Both the position numbers and the translations under genes were made by a program. The notes under the pieces are model-generated. The model worked only from the letters and a program-made list of their open reading frames with translations, was not told the DNA's origin and did not search any database. Source: Rotaria macrura (lineage: Eukaryota; Rotifera; Eurotatoria; Philodinida; Philodinidae). From it: a stretch of DNA of 64,000 nt. This document shows positions 11,995 to 55,411 of this stretch, piece after piece (the stretch's first letter is position 1; the number at the start of each line of letters is the position of its first letter). The stretch covers positions 1 through 64,000 of the forward strand of contig OENT01000642.1 of assembly GCA_900239685.1 (NCBI GenBank). Reading direction: 5' to 3'.

Positions 11995-14042
11995 GACTAT
12001 CGATGATTTAGCAACTATAGTAGAAATGAAAATGATCTGAACTGAAAAGAAGTGATGTTATTATACATTTTCTAATATATCTTCTTCGAGTGCACACATT
12101 GTACGATGAAGAACAATCAATCTTACAGAAACGAAAGAACGATCTAGATATTCTATATAGCATAATAATAAACAATTGACACGTTTGTTTAGCAAATGGA
12201 ATAACTATGAATTTCTAAAAGAACGAAAATTACTTAGAATGTTAATTATTCATTCACTAGAATTAAGTTTATTTAGAATAAATAAAATGTTCATGTTTAA
12301 ATTGTTTTATTTTATTCTTAATCAATGAGCATACAATGATATAAGTTCGTTTTCAAATATATTGACAATAAATGACCTTGTGTTTCACATATTTGAATAT
12401 GCGCTCGTCGATTTGACTATGTTTTTAACGGTTTATACGATTGAATTGTACATGAATAGTTCTTGAAATGTAACACTTGCTCGAGTAATATTTTAGATTA
12501 CCAATTCATTTAATTATAATACGTATGCTTTATTTTTCATGTAAGGTCGTTGTTTGATTTCGTAATAGTTAGTTAACCTTAAAGAAGTAATCAAGTCTTA
12601 TAATATTTGTTCTACAGATTGAAGCAATGAAACCTTAGCAATAGAATCATTAGTCAATAGGTATGCATCGAAATCTATTGCCATTGAAAGACACATACTA
12701 TTTCATCCTATAATTTATTTTATTGGCATAGAACGCAATTATACAGAATAAAAACATTTTTATTGTAGATCTTTCCCTTTGATCAAAATAAATTGTCAAG
12801 AGATTGATTAAATATTGAATATTGTTTTTCTACATATTTTATATGTATTTTAATCCAAGGATTTCTCGTTCATTTTCATGAATCATAGTTTTGACTTTAT
12901 CAACACTACTCTTTATACTCATTTTATGCTTAATGAATTTTACTACTTTACAAATATGTATGTACCAACAATTGACTTTTATGAAGTATCGATTATCGAA
13001 CAGATTTCGTTTTATTCATAATTTCACAAAAATTGGTATGAATCCTTTGAGTAGTCTTTACTTGTTGATCAATAAAGTCAATAGTAAAACATCAACATGC
13101 GATTGATCTAGATGAGAACGAACGAATGATGAATACTACTGAAGTCTTGATAGGTTAAAGTGAAAGTGCATAAATTTAAGACGATTAAAAACATGAAAAA
13201 AGCTTTGAACAGTAGTCGATACTTGAGATGAGTGATATACATCGGGTCTACTCAAATATCAGATTAATGGATTTTTTCATTTTTTGAAAATTTTAATGCC
13301 TTTTATCTAAAAGAATCAATCCGGCAATACGGTGCACTGACTGATGATATACGATAAGAACGAAACACTGAATCACACAGCCTTACATGTTGTCATTGTA
13401 AATCATACGCCGCTTTTTTTTATGTGTACTTAGATTGTAAAATTTATCTTTCGTAATAATATTACGATTCGTTCTTCTACAACCGATTATTTTCACATAA
13501 GAACGAAAACTCTCCTCATTTCTTTCTTTCTTTCTTTCTTTCGTTTTATCGACGAACGAACAAGTCATTATAAACCGACTGTACAGGGAAAAAAAATAAG
13601 AACGTGCATAGTAAGAATAAAGAACAAAGTAGTTAAGGTTCGATAAAAATTTCATGTAACAATATTACAGCTGCTCTTTACTGTTATTCTATCTTGACAT
13701 AAGTAAACATACACATAAAGGATACTTCGAAAAACTACTAAGACGAAGTATAATTATTACAAATGAGTATTTGATTTGTGATATACGACCATTCGTCTCC
13801 TGCCAATATTCGACAACAAAACATTTAGTAAGAACAACATTTATCGAATAGAAGCTTTTCTTTAAAGTATTTTATGAAGATGTGAAAGTTCATGATTGAG
13901 TAATTGACATTTTTCTTTTTCTTTGTTTTATAGGTCTATATCATTTCAACATTAGTATGAGTATTTTGTTTATTATACAATAATCATTATTAATGAATAT
14001 AGAGAAGATTCATGATTAAAAAATTGAAAAATAAGCAATTCG
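11995..14042. other. Gene-free intergenic stretch
   Basis: This is the divergent space between the cyclin-like gene (-) and the claudin-like gene (+), so it probably contains both promoters. A TTTC microsatellite lies at 13519-13542. A 3' splice-site-like pyrimidine tract ending in TATAG near 13934 could be a 5'-UTR intron end for the downstream gene. No other feature was recognised. Confidence 0.45.
13519..13542. repeat. (TTTC)n microsatellite
   Basis: About six uninterrupted TTTC units. Confidence 0.9.
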
Positions 14043-15233
14043 ATGATTACAAACAATCCACAAAACGCAAGCAAAGATAAAGCATTACATAAAAAAAAAG
14101 TCACCGTTGTAAATAAATTCTCTATTGGTATCCTATTCGGTGTTGTTCTAACATTAATTACTATTATAATTCAATCTATTGCATTTTTTACACCACATTG
14201 GAAAGAAGTAAGTCCAAATGCTGCATCCTTATACGTCGATGGTGTCGATGCTTTGATACGTACTGAAGTTCTACACTTTTTCAATAGTGTACATCGTCAT
14301 AGTCATCATTCCTATGGTCTATTTCAACGATGTGAATATGTTTTAAATAATTCATCTAGAAATACTAATCTAGTTGATTCACTCGATTTTGTCATAAATC
14401 AACAACGAAATCGATGTATGAAGAATTTCCTTCCTAGATATGATGACGATGATTTTAATGAATGCCATAGTTTACCATATTATCAATTTTGTACACAAGC
14501 AAATGAGAAAAATTTTAAAATGAATATTGATCATCTTCAAGTAAAACCTCTTGAACCAACTTCAGCTATAAAACGTAATTCAAAATCTTCGTGTGATTGT
14601 CATCAGCCACCTTATGCATTCGTTTGTCAAATCATTGGAATAATGGCTTTGATTTTTTTATTCTTAACATGTCTATTGTTTAGTACATTTCCATGTTTTG
14701 CTAATCCACATTACAAACTGAAAGTAAAATATTTCGGTATGTTAGCATCATTCTTATCAATTCTTTTCTTAACATTTAATTTAATCATAATATACAAGCA
14801 TTTTGAATTTGAATCTATTGCTTATTTAATTGCTATTCAAAATCATTATAAATCAAATCAAATCTATAAATTATCTGACGATATGAAAATTGCTATCGAT
14901 CAATTTCTGGCAAGTATTAGTATTCGTATTGGTTATTCAACAATACTGGCTTGGCTTGCACTTGGTTTATCAATTATTGATGGTATATTATTATTAGCTA
15001 CATGTGAAATAAAGCATATTGATCATGAAAAAGAAACTCTTGCTAAGTTATTACCACCTCACAATGAAGAACATTTAAATCCGTCTCAATTTGCAGCAAC
15101 GACAAATGATTCTCAATCAATACCACCAACAACATCTCTAGCGAGTAATATCGAAGAAATTAGTACATTTGAACCAACAACAGATGATGAGACATTTCCA
15201 AGACCAATTATACGAAATGAACATGAAGTCTAA
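14043..15233 (+). CDS. Claudin/PMP22-like four-helix membrane protein
   Basis: A single open frame of 396 residues with no intron. Four hydrophobic segments are visible at about residues 25-52, 193-218, 230-253 and 298-322, with a long first extracellular loop and a hydrophilic C-terminal tail. The first loop holds FFTPHW and YGLFQRC, resembling the W...GLW..C signature of the claudin/PMP22/CACNG superfamily, although Trp is replaced by Phe in the second motif. The loop also has several more cysteines (NRC, NEC, FC, CDC), so disulfides are likely. Claudin-like proteins act in cell contacts or as channel accessory subunits. Which applies here cannot be decided. The start is the first ATG of the frame. 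The gene converges on the peptide precursor with about 250 bp between stop codons. Confidence 0.72.
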   Translation: MITNNPQNASKDKALHKKKVTVVNKFSIGILFGVVLTLITIIIQSIAFFTPHWKEVSPNAASLYVDGVDALIRTEVLHFFNSVHRHSHHSYGLFQRCEYVLNNSSRNTNLVDSLDFVINQQRNRCMKNFLPRYDDDDFNECHSLPYYQFCTQANEKNFKMNIDHLQVKPLEPTSAIKRNSKSSCDCHQPPYAFVCQIIGIMALIFLFLTCLLFSTFPCFANPHYKLKVKYFGMLASFLSILFLTFNLIIIYKHFEFESIAYLIAIQNHYKSNQIYKLSDDMKIAIDQFLASISIRIGYSTILAWLALGLSIIDGILLLATCEIKHIDHEKETLAKLLPPHNEEHLNPSQFAATTNDSQSIPPTTSLASNIEEISTFEPTTDDETFPRPIIRNEHEV

Positions 15234-15445
15234 TTAACTAGTCTTGAAATCAAAATTATTGATATAGACGGGAACAGATAGAGAATCATATCTATTATTT
15301 TCTCATTGCAAACATATGTTTCATATACGTAAATTTTACGAACACAAAAACAAAGCCTTGATATGATTTTTTTTTCTTTTAAATATTATTTTGAACATCC
15401 TTTGCTTTTTGTTTTTCTTCACAATGTATTTCTGTGATTTTCCTT

Positions 15446-15467
15446 TGTGTGTGTGTGTGTGTGTGTT
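15446..15467. repeat. (GT)n microsatellite
   Basis: About ten TG units followed by a T-run, lying between the convergent 3' ends of the claudin-like gene and the peptide precursor. Confidence 0.85.
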
Positions 15468-15482
15468 TTTTTTTTAAATACT

Positions 15483-16144
15483 CTAATCGAATCGGTAACG
15501 CTTATCAAAACGATATCGTTTGCTAATCGTATCCATATCCAATCGCCTTTTGTCAAAACGATAACGTTTATCGAAACGATATCGTTTATCCATTAATAGT
15601 AAATGATCAGCATAGCTTTCGTCTGGATTATCATCATTTAAAGATGTTTTTGCATTTGTTGTTGAGACGTATTTTTTATCGAGATGATAACGTTTGTTTA
15701 CATCAATAGAATCTGTAGTTGACTGTATCGTAGACGTTTCAGCATAAATGCATAATAATTGGCTGCCAATCTGGAAATAAAACAAACAACAAAATTAGAC
15801 CTATACGACTAAAAACAAAGCAAGAGCTTGTTTTCGAACGGAAACTCAAACAATGGATGAAGAAGAAGTGGAATGAAAGTATCCGTCGTATTAACTGTTC
15901 TATTATTCGTTGATAGCACAAGTAATTTAGAATACAAAATATTGTTCAACGAAGAAGCTTTAATGAAATAGAAACTCAAGCATTATATAGAAGCCTATGT
16001 AGACTGTATGGAAAATTGTAATAATTAAAAAATTAGATTGACGATATCGAATGAACTGTTGAATATGAAAATTAAAATTCGTTTTGTTTTACTTACAAGA
16101 ATCATGACGAATAGAAGGAGAACTTTGTTATATGCGAATTCCAT
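15483..16144 (-). CDS. Neuropeptide-like precursor with repeated YRFD peptides
   Basis: Two exons, 16144-16097 and 15770-15483, joined at phase 0 across a 326-nt intron (GTAAGT...CAG), encode 111 residues. Exon 1 begins MEFAYNKVLLLFVMIL. Joined to exon 2 (IGSQLLCIYA-E) it forms a textbook signal peptide with likely cleavage after CIYA. The mature part has dibasic sites that would release YHLD (KR...KK), then four copies of YRFD separated by KR, with an RLDMDTIS spacer after the second copy. The last copy ends at the stop codon. The YRFD copies use different synonymous codons (TAT/TAC, CGT/CGA, TTC/TTT, GAT/GAC), which points to selection on the peptide. No Gly precedes the dibasic sites, so C-terminal amidation is not expected. 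I do not recognise the family. Secretion and processing by prohormone convertases are inferred. Confidence 0.8.
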
Positions 16145-16813
16145 TTGTAATTGAATAAAATTATATGTATATATAACTGTGTAATTTGTTTATTATTTGA
16201 ACAATAGTCGTCTTTCGTCGATTGTTTTCTTCTTTTAATTCCTATTCCCAGTATCAAACACCATGAGAGAGAAAAAAGAGAGAAGAAAAGATAGAGAGAG
16301 AGAGAAAACTATCGTTTCTGTATTTTGATTAGTTACTCACAATTCTCGTTTTAGGATCGCCTGGGAGTCTGAAGACGAGAAGAAAGAAATTTCCGTTCGG
16401 TTGTATGAGCTGCCTTTGTCATGAAAATGATGAAACAATTAATTGTTTAGCATTATATTGACAGATCATGTTGGAACCTTGTCACAATATGCAGATACAA
16501 AAGTCTCATTTCCATGTCAATTCACATTGAAAAAGAAAGGAAAACACAAAACAAAAAAAATATATATATATATATAGTAATCCATCTAATTTATGATTCA
16601 GATCTAGTTAAGAAAAATAACACTATTGTAGACGATATACTTTATTATTACTTTGATAGCTAATACTAATTATTGTCTTTTTCTATCACATAATTTGAGA
16701 AGAAAGATTACTGATTACGATATAATTTGATTAAATTATCTCTCGATTGATTTTATTTACTTAAAGAAAAGAAAAGATCGTGAAATTTATTGACAAATAT
16801 ATAACGTTAATAA
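16145..16813. other. Short intergenic space upstream of the peptide precursor
   Basis: This holds the 3' flank of the dynein gene and the presumed promoter of the peptide precursor. It includes an AG-rich run near 16268-16308 and a TA dinucleotide run near 16560-16577. No gene was recognised. Confidence 0.45.
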
Positions 16814-50121
<33,308 letters not shown>

Positions 50122-50206
50122 GTTTCAAATCAAAATTCAATTAATATTGAATTCTCGTGTTATTCCTGTTGCACAGCTGATGATGACTTTCATAATCAAT
50201 GACCGT

Positions 50207-50220
50207 TTTTTCATGGTAAC
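50207..50220 (-). promoter_or_regulatory. X-box-like RFX binding site upstream of DYNC2H1
   Basis: Read toward dynein the site is GTTACCATGAAAAA. It fits the RFX X-box RYYNYYATRRNRAC at every constrained position except the last base (A for C). The GTTACCAT half-site is perfect. It lies 86 bp upstream of the dynein start codon, the usual distance for ciliary X-boxes, in the 555-bp head-to-head space with TMEM183. RFX control of dynein-2 genes is established in other animals. Use here is inferred. Confidence 0.62.
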
Positions 50221-50676
50221 CTAGCGGCACCTTAATCGTAGTCACAATTAACTATTACTGACATCTATGGATAAATTTGTAAAGACTTCTAAATTAATTA
50301 AGTTATAGTATATATTTATTGAGTGAAGGTTTTGAAATTAATACTAGTCTCTCATTTTCAGATATAATGAATCATCACTCACAAAAGCAAAACTCTCTCT
50401 CTCTTCATCTAGGCTTGCTTGGATAAGTTCAATTGATTTACACTTGAAATGTTCACGAACACCGTCGAATCGTTCGATTTAATAGTCAAGATCTCATCAA
50501 GTTTTCAAAAAAAAACCATCATAATACTAATCAGAGATAACACTTTGTTGTTGACACACAAAAAGAATATGACAAACAACTTGCGTAATAACAACGTCAT
50601 TGATATTTGTATAGTTAAGATTTTATTATGTTTAGTTATTTGAATTCATTGTTCGATTCAGTTTTGTTTGGAGCTG

Positions 50677-51615
50677 ATGACACATTTAAATAGAACTATT
50701 ATTGATGAACTAGATTGGTTTGAAAAAGATCTAAGTGATTTCGATGAACTACAATTAGCAGATGAAGATAGTTTTATTGAGCAACAACTTCATCATTTAA
50801 AACAACAATCATCGCTAGTTGAAGGTAATTATTATGGAGAAAATTATCCATTCGACTTATGGTATCTTATCTCGATGTATATTCAACCGGAGGATGTCGG
50901 TAGATTTGCTTTGATTTGTCGTAAAGCAAATCAAGTCGTAAATACAGTACCATTTTGGATATTTCTATTTAGAAAGTAAGACATCGGTTTATATACACTT
51001 CAAAATCTAATATATATATATATTCATATTTCATTCAGATATAATAAAATTCAAGCAAAACAACATATACGACTACTTGTCCGAGAGAATCTATCCATAG
51101 TTCGAACGTATGTAATCAAATGTCTATATCAAAATTATCCATTATTTCAAGAACGTTTCGATAAAACAAATGCTATACAAAAAGAACCACATTTTTTATT
51201 ATTATCTCGATGTATTCGTATTTGGTACTCAAAACGACCAACACAACGAGATTTATATAATTATTATTTTGAATTTCGTTTTGATCATAGTCAACAATCA
51301 ATACAGACAGATGTTGAAAATCACGCTCGATCTACAATCTTTCAAGATAATCAATCACTTATCGATAAAGATAATTATGTTTTACATTTAATTTCATCGA
51401 ATTTCGTACCAATTGGTCCATATATGGGTATGGTTTTATCTCAAATAACATTGAATGTTAGTAGTGATTATCGATATCATAAATTAAAAATGTGGTTCGA
51501 TTCACCAAGATCATGTTCACAAAAATCGAAATTCAATAATTCTTTTGTAATTATTGATCCGATTCTATGTTTAAGAATATACAAATGGTATAATTGTCCA
51601 GCTACTTTAGATTGA
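50677..51615 (+). CDS. TMEM183: TMEM183 family protein
   Basis: Two exons, 50677-50975 and 51039-51615, with a 63-nt intron (phase 2), give about 291 residues. Family landmarks in order are YPFDLWYLISMYIQPEDV, then FALICRKANQ, FWIFLFRKYN, VIKCLYQNYPLF, FVPIGPYMGMVLSQITLNVS, DYRYHKLKMWF and IIDPILCLRIYKW. These match vertebrate TMEM183A along the C-terminal two thirds. The N-terminus is acidic and shorter than in vertebrates, so an upstream exon may be missing (GATTCAG at 50655-50661 could be an acceptor). The first in-frame ATG is used. The YIQPEDVGRFALIC stretch resembles an F-box-like helix pair. Function is poorly known. Confidence 0.85.
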
Positions 51616-52297
51616 AATTAATACGACATTCATTTTGTGTTTACTATTTTACTTTGTATTCTAACTGTAAATGAACAGCGTTGATAGATGCATTTCATCC
51701 TTATACAATGAACGTTGTGATTAAATTATACATAGGATTATGAAAACTCATTCATAGGGATTCATTTTTTTGACTTTAACATAATAAACATCAGTTGAAA
51801 TACTTTCCTAATTTCTTAATAATAGAATCATTTTCATGGAAAGTTAATTATGTTTGAGAAAATTTCTATAGTAAATTTGTAGACAATGAAATGAGCTTTC
51901 CAACGACGAAACCATTTTAATTTCAGGTCATTTAATATGCTCAGATCTATTTTATTTTTTCAGCAATTAGTCCTCCTCTGTGCAAAACATTGAGTAGATA
52001 CGGCGAAGCGGAACGTCGTTTTCTAGAGAAATTAAAAATACGATTTTTCAAAACTTTAAAACGCCTTAAAACATGATTTTTTTTTCAAGAAAGAATATTA
52101 AATTCGTAATCAGCGGTACACCGAAAATTGACCCTTCATTGATGCATAGGGCAATATACAGAATCAACATCTAACTATGTGCTTAGATGAAGTTTGAAAA
52201 TGCTTGTAAATCTGCCATTATCATGTTGCGAATGATTCCTTGATACTTGCGTCTATGAATACGATGACTATCTCTACATCTACAGAAATGAACAAAT
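51616..52297. other. TMEM183 3' flank, no gene
   Basis: An AATAAAC polyadenylation-like word occurs near 51781. The remaining sequence up to the hAT insertion has no recognised gene. Confidence 0.45.
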
Positions 52298-52305
52298 ATT
52301 CGCAA

Positions 52306-53508
52306 CAGTGGCGGATCCACCAGTTAGGCTACCCGGCCATCACCACCCCCGTGAGGATAGAATACCGGCGAAATGTTTCTATGATTCAACGCATGATATA
52401 ATAGATATTGTAATACGTTGTTTAATCAAAAGATCTCAGCTTTTATCGTGAAAATACGGTTCAGAATATATAATAAAATAAAATAAAGCTCTCTGACCGA
52501 ATGACCAATAGCAAGAAGTAGAATAACAGGATTAGTCGTAAATATCATCCATTGACAGTTGATCAGGTACAGTTGGATATTGAAACGTAACCAGCAAAAG
52601 CTTATGTGAACAAAAAACCTCGAAAAAAACTCAATTTTACAAGGATAGCCTAATTGTGTAGCCAGGGTTATTGAAAAATTTACGGGAAATATCTGATTTT
52701 TTCAATATAATTTGACCGAAATATCTAAAACATGTAGTAATGACATGTAAATATTTGTGAATGCCTGCTTGGATTCAGTGAACATGTTAAAAAAACAGCA
52801 GCTATTTCATGTCTTGTTCCTAAAAATATTGCGGATAAATTTTATGAGGATCTGTTGCCAGAAATCGAACTTTATCAAAAATTTTTACATTGTTGAACTG
52901 CTCCACTCAAAGCTGAATTTATATTATGGAAAAAAAGATGGACAGATATTGTTTCAGAAGATAGTTTCACGTTATTATCGTCTTCTTGTGGTAGCAACCC
53001 GAATACAATCAACATGAAACGTAAAGAACAAATATTTTTACCCGATACAATAATTGATTCTTATGCTGCGAGTCCTGAAGCATTTTATCCGAATATAAAG
53101 GTTCTATTGAAAATCTTTGCAACTCTACCAGTGACAACAGCGACTACAGAGTGATCATTCTCTTTTCTGAAGTTACTAAAGACTTATTTACGCTCGACTA
53201 TGTCTGAAACAAGGCTTAATTGTTTAGCAATGATGTGTATTTCTCGAAATATGGCTGTAAATATTGAGGCAGTGATTGATGAATTTGGAAAATCCAATCG
53301 TCGACTGGCTTTTTAGTTTATTGTGAAAATTTGTCGGAAAAACAATTGTTTTGCTTTCATAAATTTAGTGATTTACTATATAAAACGAAATTAAGAATTC
53401 GAAAGATTAACCATACATTTTTAAATACTTCACAAAAATTCATAGTAGCTTGTTTGAAAAAAAATTAGAAATCGCCACCCCCTCTCGAAAATCCTGGATC
53501 CGCCACTG
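52306..53508 (+). mobile_element. hAT transposon relic with perfect target duplications
   Basis: The 1,203-bp element starts CAGTGGCGGATCCA and ends TGGATCCGCCACTG. It is flanked by identical 8-bp duplications, ATTCGCAA, at 52298-52305 and 53509-53516. It carries the C-terminal part of a hAT transposase and lacks the N-terminal catalytic half. Intact duplications and termini suggest a fairly recent insertion of an already deleted copy. Confidence 0.95.
52897..53316 (+). pseudogene. hAT transposase C-terminal dimerisation domain, broken
   Basis: The frame reads LKAEFILWKKRW, then AFYPNIKVLLKIFATLPVTT, a TGA stop at 53152-53154, then SFSFLKLLKTYLRSTMSETR and LNCLAMMCI. This is the hAT dimerisation region, where the family has E-R-S-F-S. 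The TGA sits exactly at the Arg codon, so CGA to TGA is the likely lesion. A second in-frame stop lies just upstream at 52894-52896. It cannot encode a working transposase. Confidence 0.88.
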
Positions 53509-53516
53509 ATTCGCAA

Positions 53517-55411
53517 ATATCTATTATGATGTCTAGCTTAAAATTTGTCGTCTGCGTCGACGATCATTTTTTGGAGCGTTGATTTCGAAACAATCGACGT
53601 TGTGCTCCTCACTTTTCAAACTCGATGTGGAATTATTTTTCGAGATTGAAGCATCAGCTACGTCGAACAAACAACTCATCAGAATGCTGGCACAGAACTA
53701 TTCAAGTAGTGTAATCCCTGATCTATTTTCACGAGAGAGTTGCACATCAATTTTTCTTAGTACTCAGCGCGAGGAAACCCATGAATCTATGAATTGAACA
53801 GCACGCGAATTCGATAATGGCTGAACAGTCGCAAGCTGCGGTTGCTAAATTAAAGAAGCGAGTGAAATACGAGCTGTTGGATGAACAATTACAACAGTTA
53901 GCTTCAATTTTTCATTTAATCTCAAGCGATTTGTATTTTAAACGAGCAAGAAATCTATTTAATTTTTGATACGAGTGTAGATTTATTCAAATAAAATTAT
54001 CTTGTTCTATTACTTGACTTTTTTCTTGATACGAGGCTCAACTGTCGGGTGACCGTAATCAGCACAAGAATAAACTACATCTAATTATGTGTCGAAATCT
54101 TTTACCAACGAAATAACGCGTCAAGGGGATTGATCACGGATGGATCTTCAATTGTAGATATGAATTTTCGTTTCGATATTCATTACGAGAACAGTTGAAT
54201 TCGATTTCATCGTTGATCGACGAAATTTCGTTGAGTTACTATCGAAATGTTCCACTTTTATTTATTCAATCAATCGATGATGATAGTCAAATTTAGTCAT
54301 ATCGTTTTTCAGAAAGAATTTCATAGTGTTGTTCATCGTAGGAAAATTTAGAACGCTTTTAAACACAATAACATATCTTGCTTCGCTTTCAAACTGATCA
54401 TCGATAATGACGAAGTATTTTCAATAGTCAGCAAAACATTTGATTCGTATCTAAACGAAATAAAAAAATGTAATTATAAATTTTCTTCTCTGTACAATAC
54501 ATTTTAAACAGTGATCAACGCTCATTACATGTCAATCATCTTGAACTTCTAAGCATTGAGATTAATATTGCGTTCGATTCCTTCATGAAATTACTTACAG
54601 ATCTAATGACACGCATAGACCTGGAATAAAACAATGAACAATACACATATGTATTGAAGTAATCAAATATTTTCGATGTTGTGATATTCTTTTATCTTGG
54701 TACTGAATGGTGAGAGAAATCTTTTCTTAAGAAGCCAATGATATTTTGACGATGAGAAATTCTCTTTGCTCGATATGAAAAATAAAAAAAATCTTATAAA
54801 TTCATCTGATCATCATGCTATCGGTTAACTTCAAAGAAATAATTGTTATGATTTTTCTTTGAAGTCAATCGAATAATTCTAAACGAAAACATAGTACTGA
54901 CATACACTAGAGGTATGTTCTAAAAAAAAGAAACTTCCGTACAATCACCTACGTCGTTTAGAACAATGAACTAATGTTCATATAAATCAAAGCATCATTT
55001 GAAAGTTGAATAGACAACATCCGATTAAGAAACTATCAGATAAAGTATGTAATTCTTCATGACGAACACAAAATAAAAATATAATTTACGTGCATAGTTG
55101 AATGATTCATCACTTGAATAAACATGAAATAGTTCTATTATTAAATGTACATTTCTACGAGCATCTCACTGATTCATTAGAAAGATTTTGGTTTGTTAGA
55201 GTACACCTCTTTTTTTTTTAATTTCAATTACGACAAAAAATAATAGTACTGTAAAATTCTTGATGATGACTAGTTGACACTGTATGAATAATAGAATTAG
55301 CATAAAGATTTTAAAAGAAAAAAAAAACGTTTTGCTGTTCAATTAAAATAATTGCTTCTTCTGTTGCTTTAAGTATAAGGATGATCGATGATTGATTGAT
55401 AGTCATTCGAT
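53517..55411. other. Intergenic stretch with unassigned open frames
   Basis: A 72-residue frame (53579-53797, starting ATG) and a 50-residue frame starting MAEQSQAAVAKLKKRVKYEL (53819-53971) on the plus strand look more protein-like than average but have no recognised family, splice partner or repeat. The remainder up to the LHX 3' end is AT-rich with nothing recognised. Confidence 0.35.
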
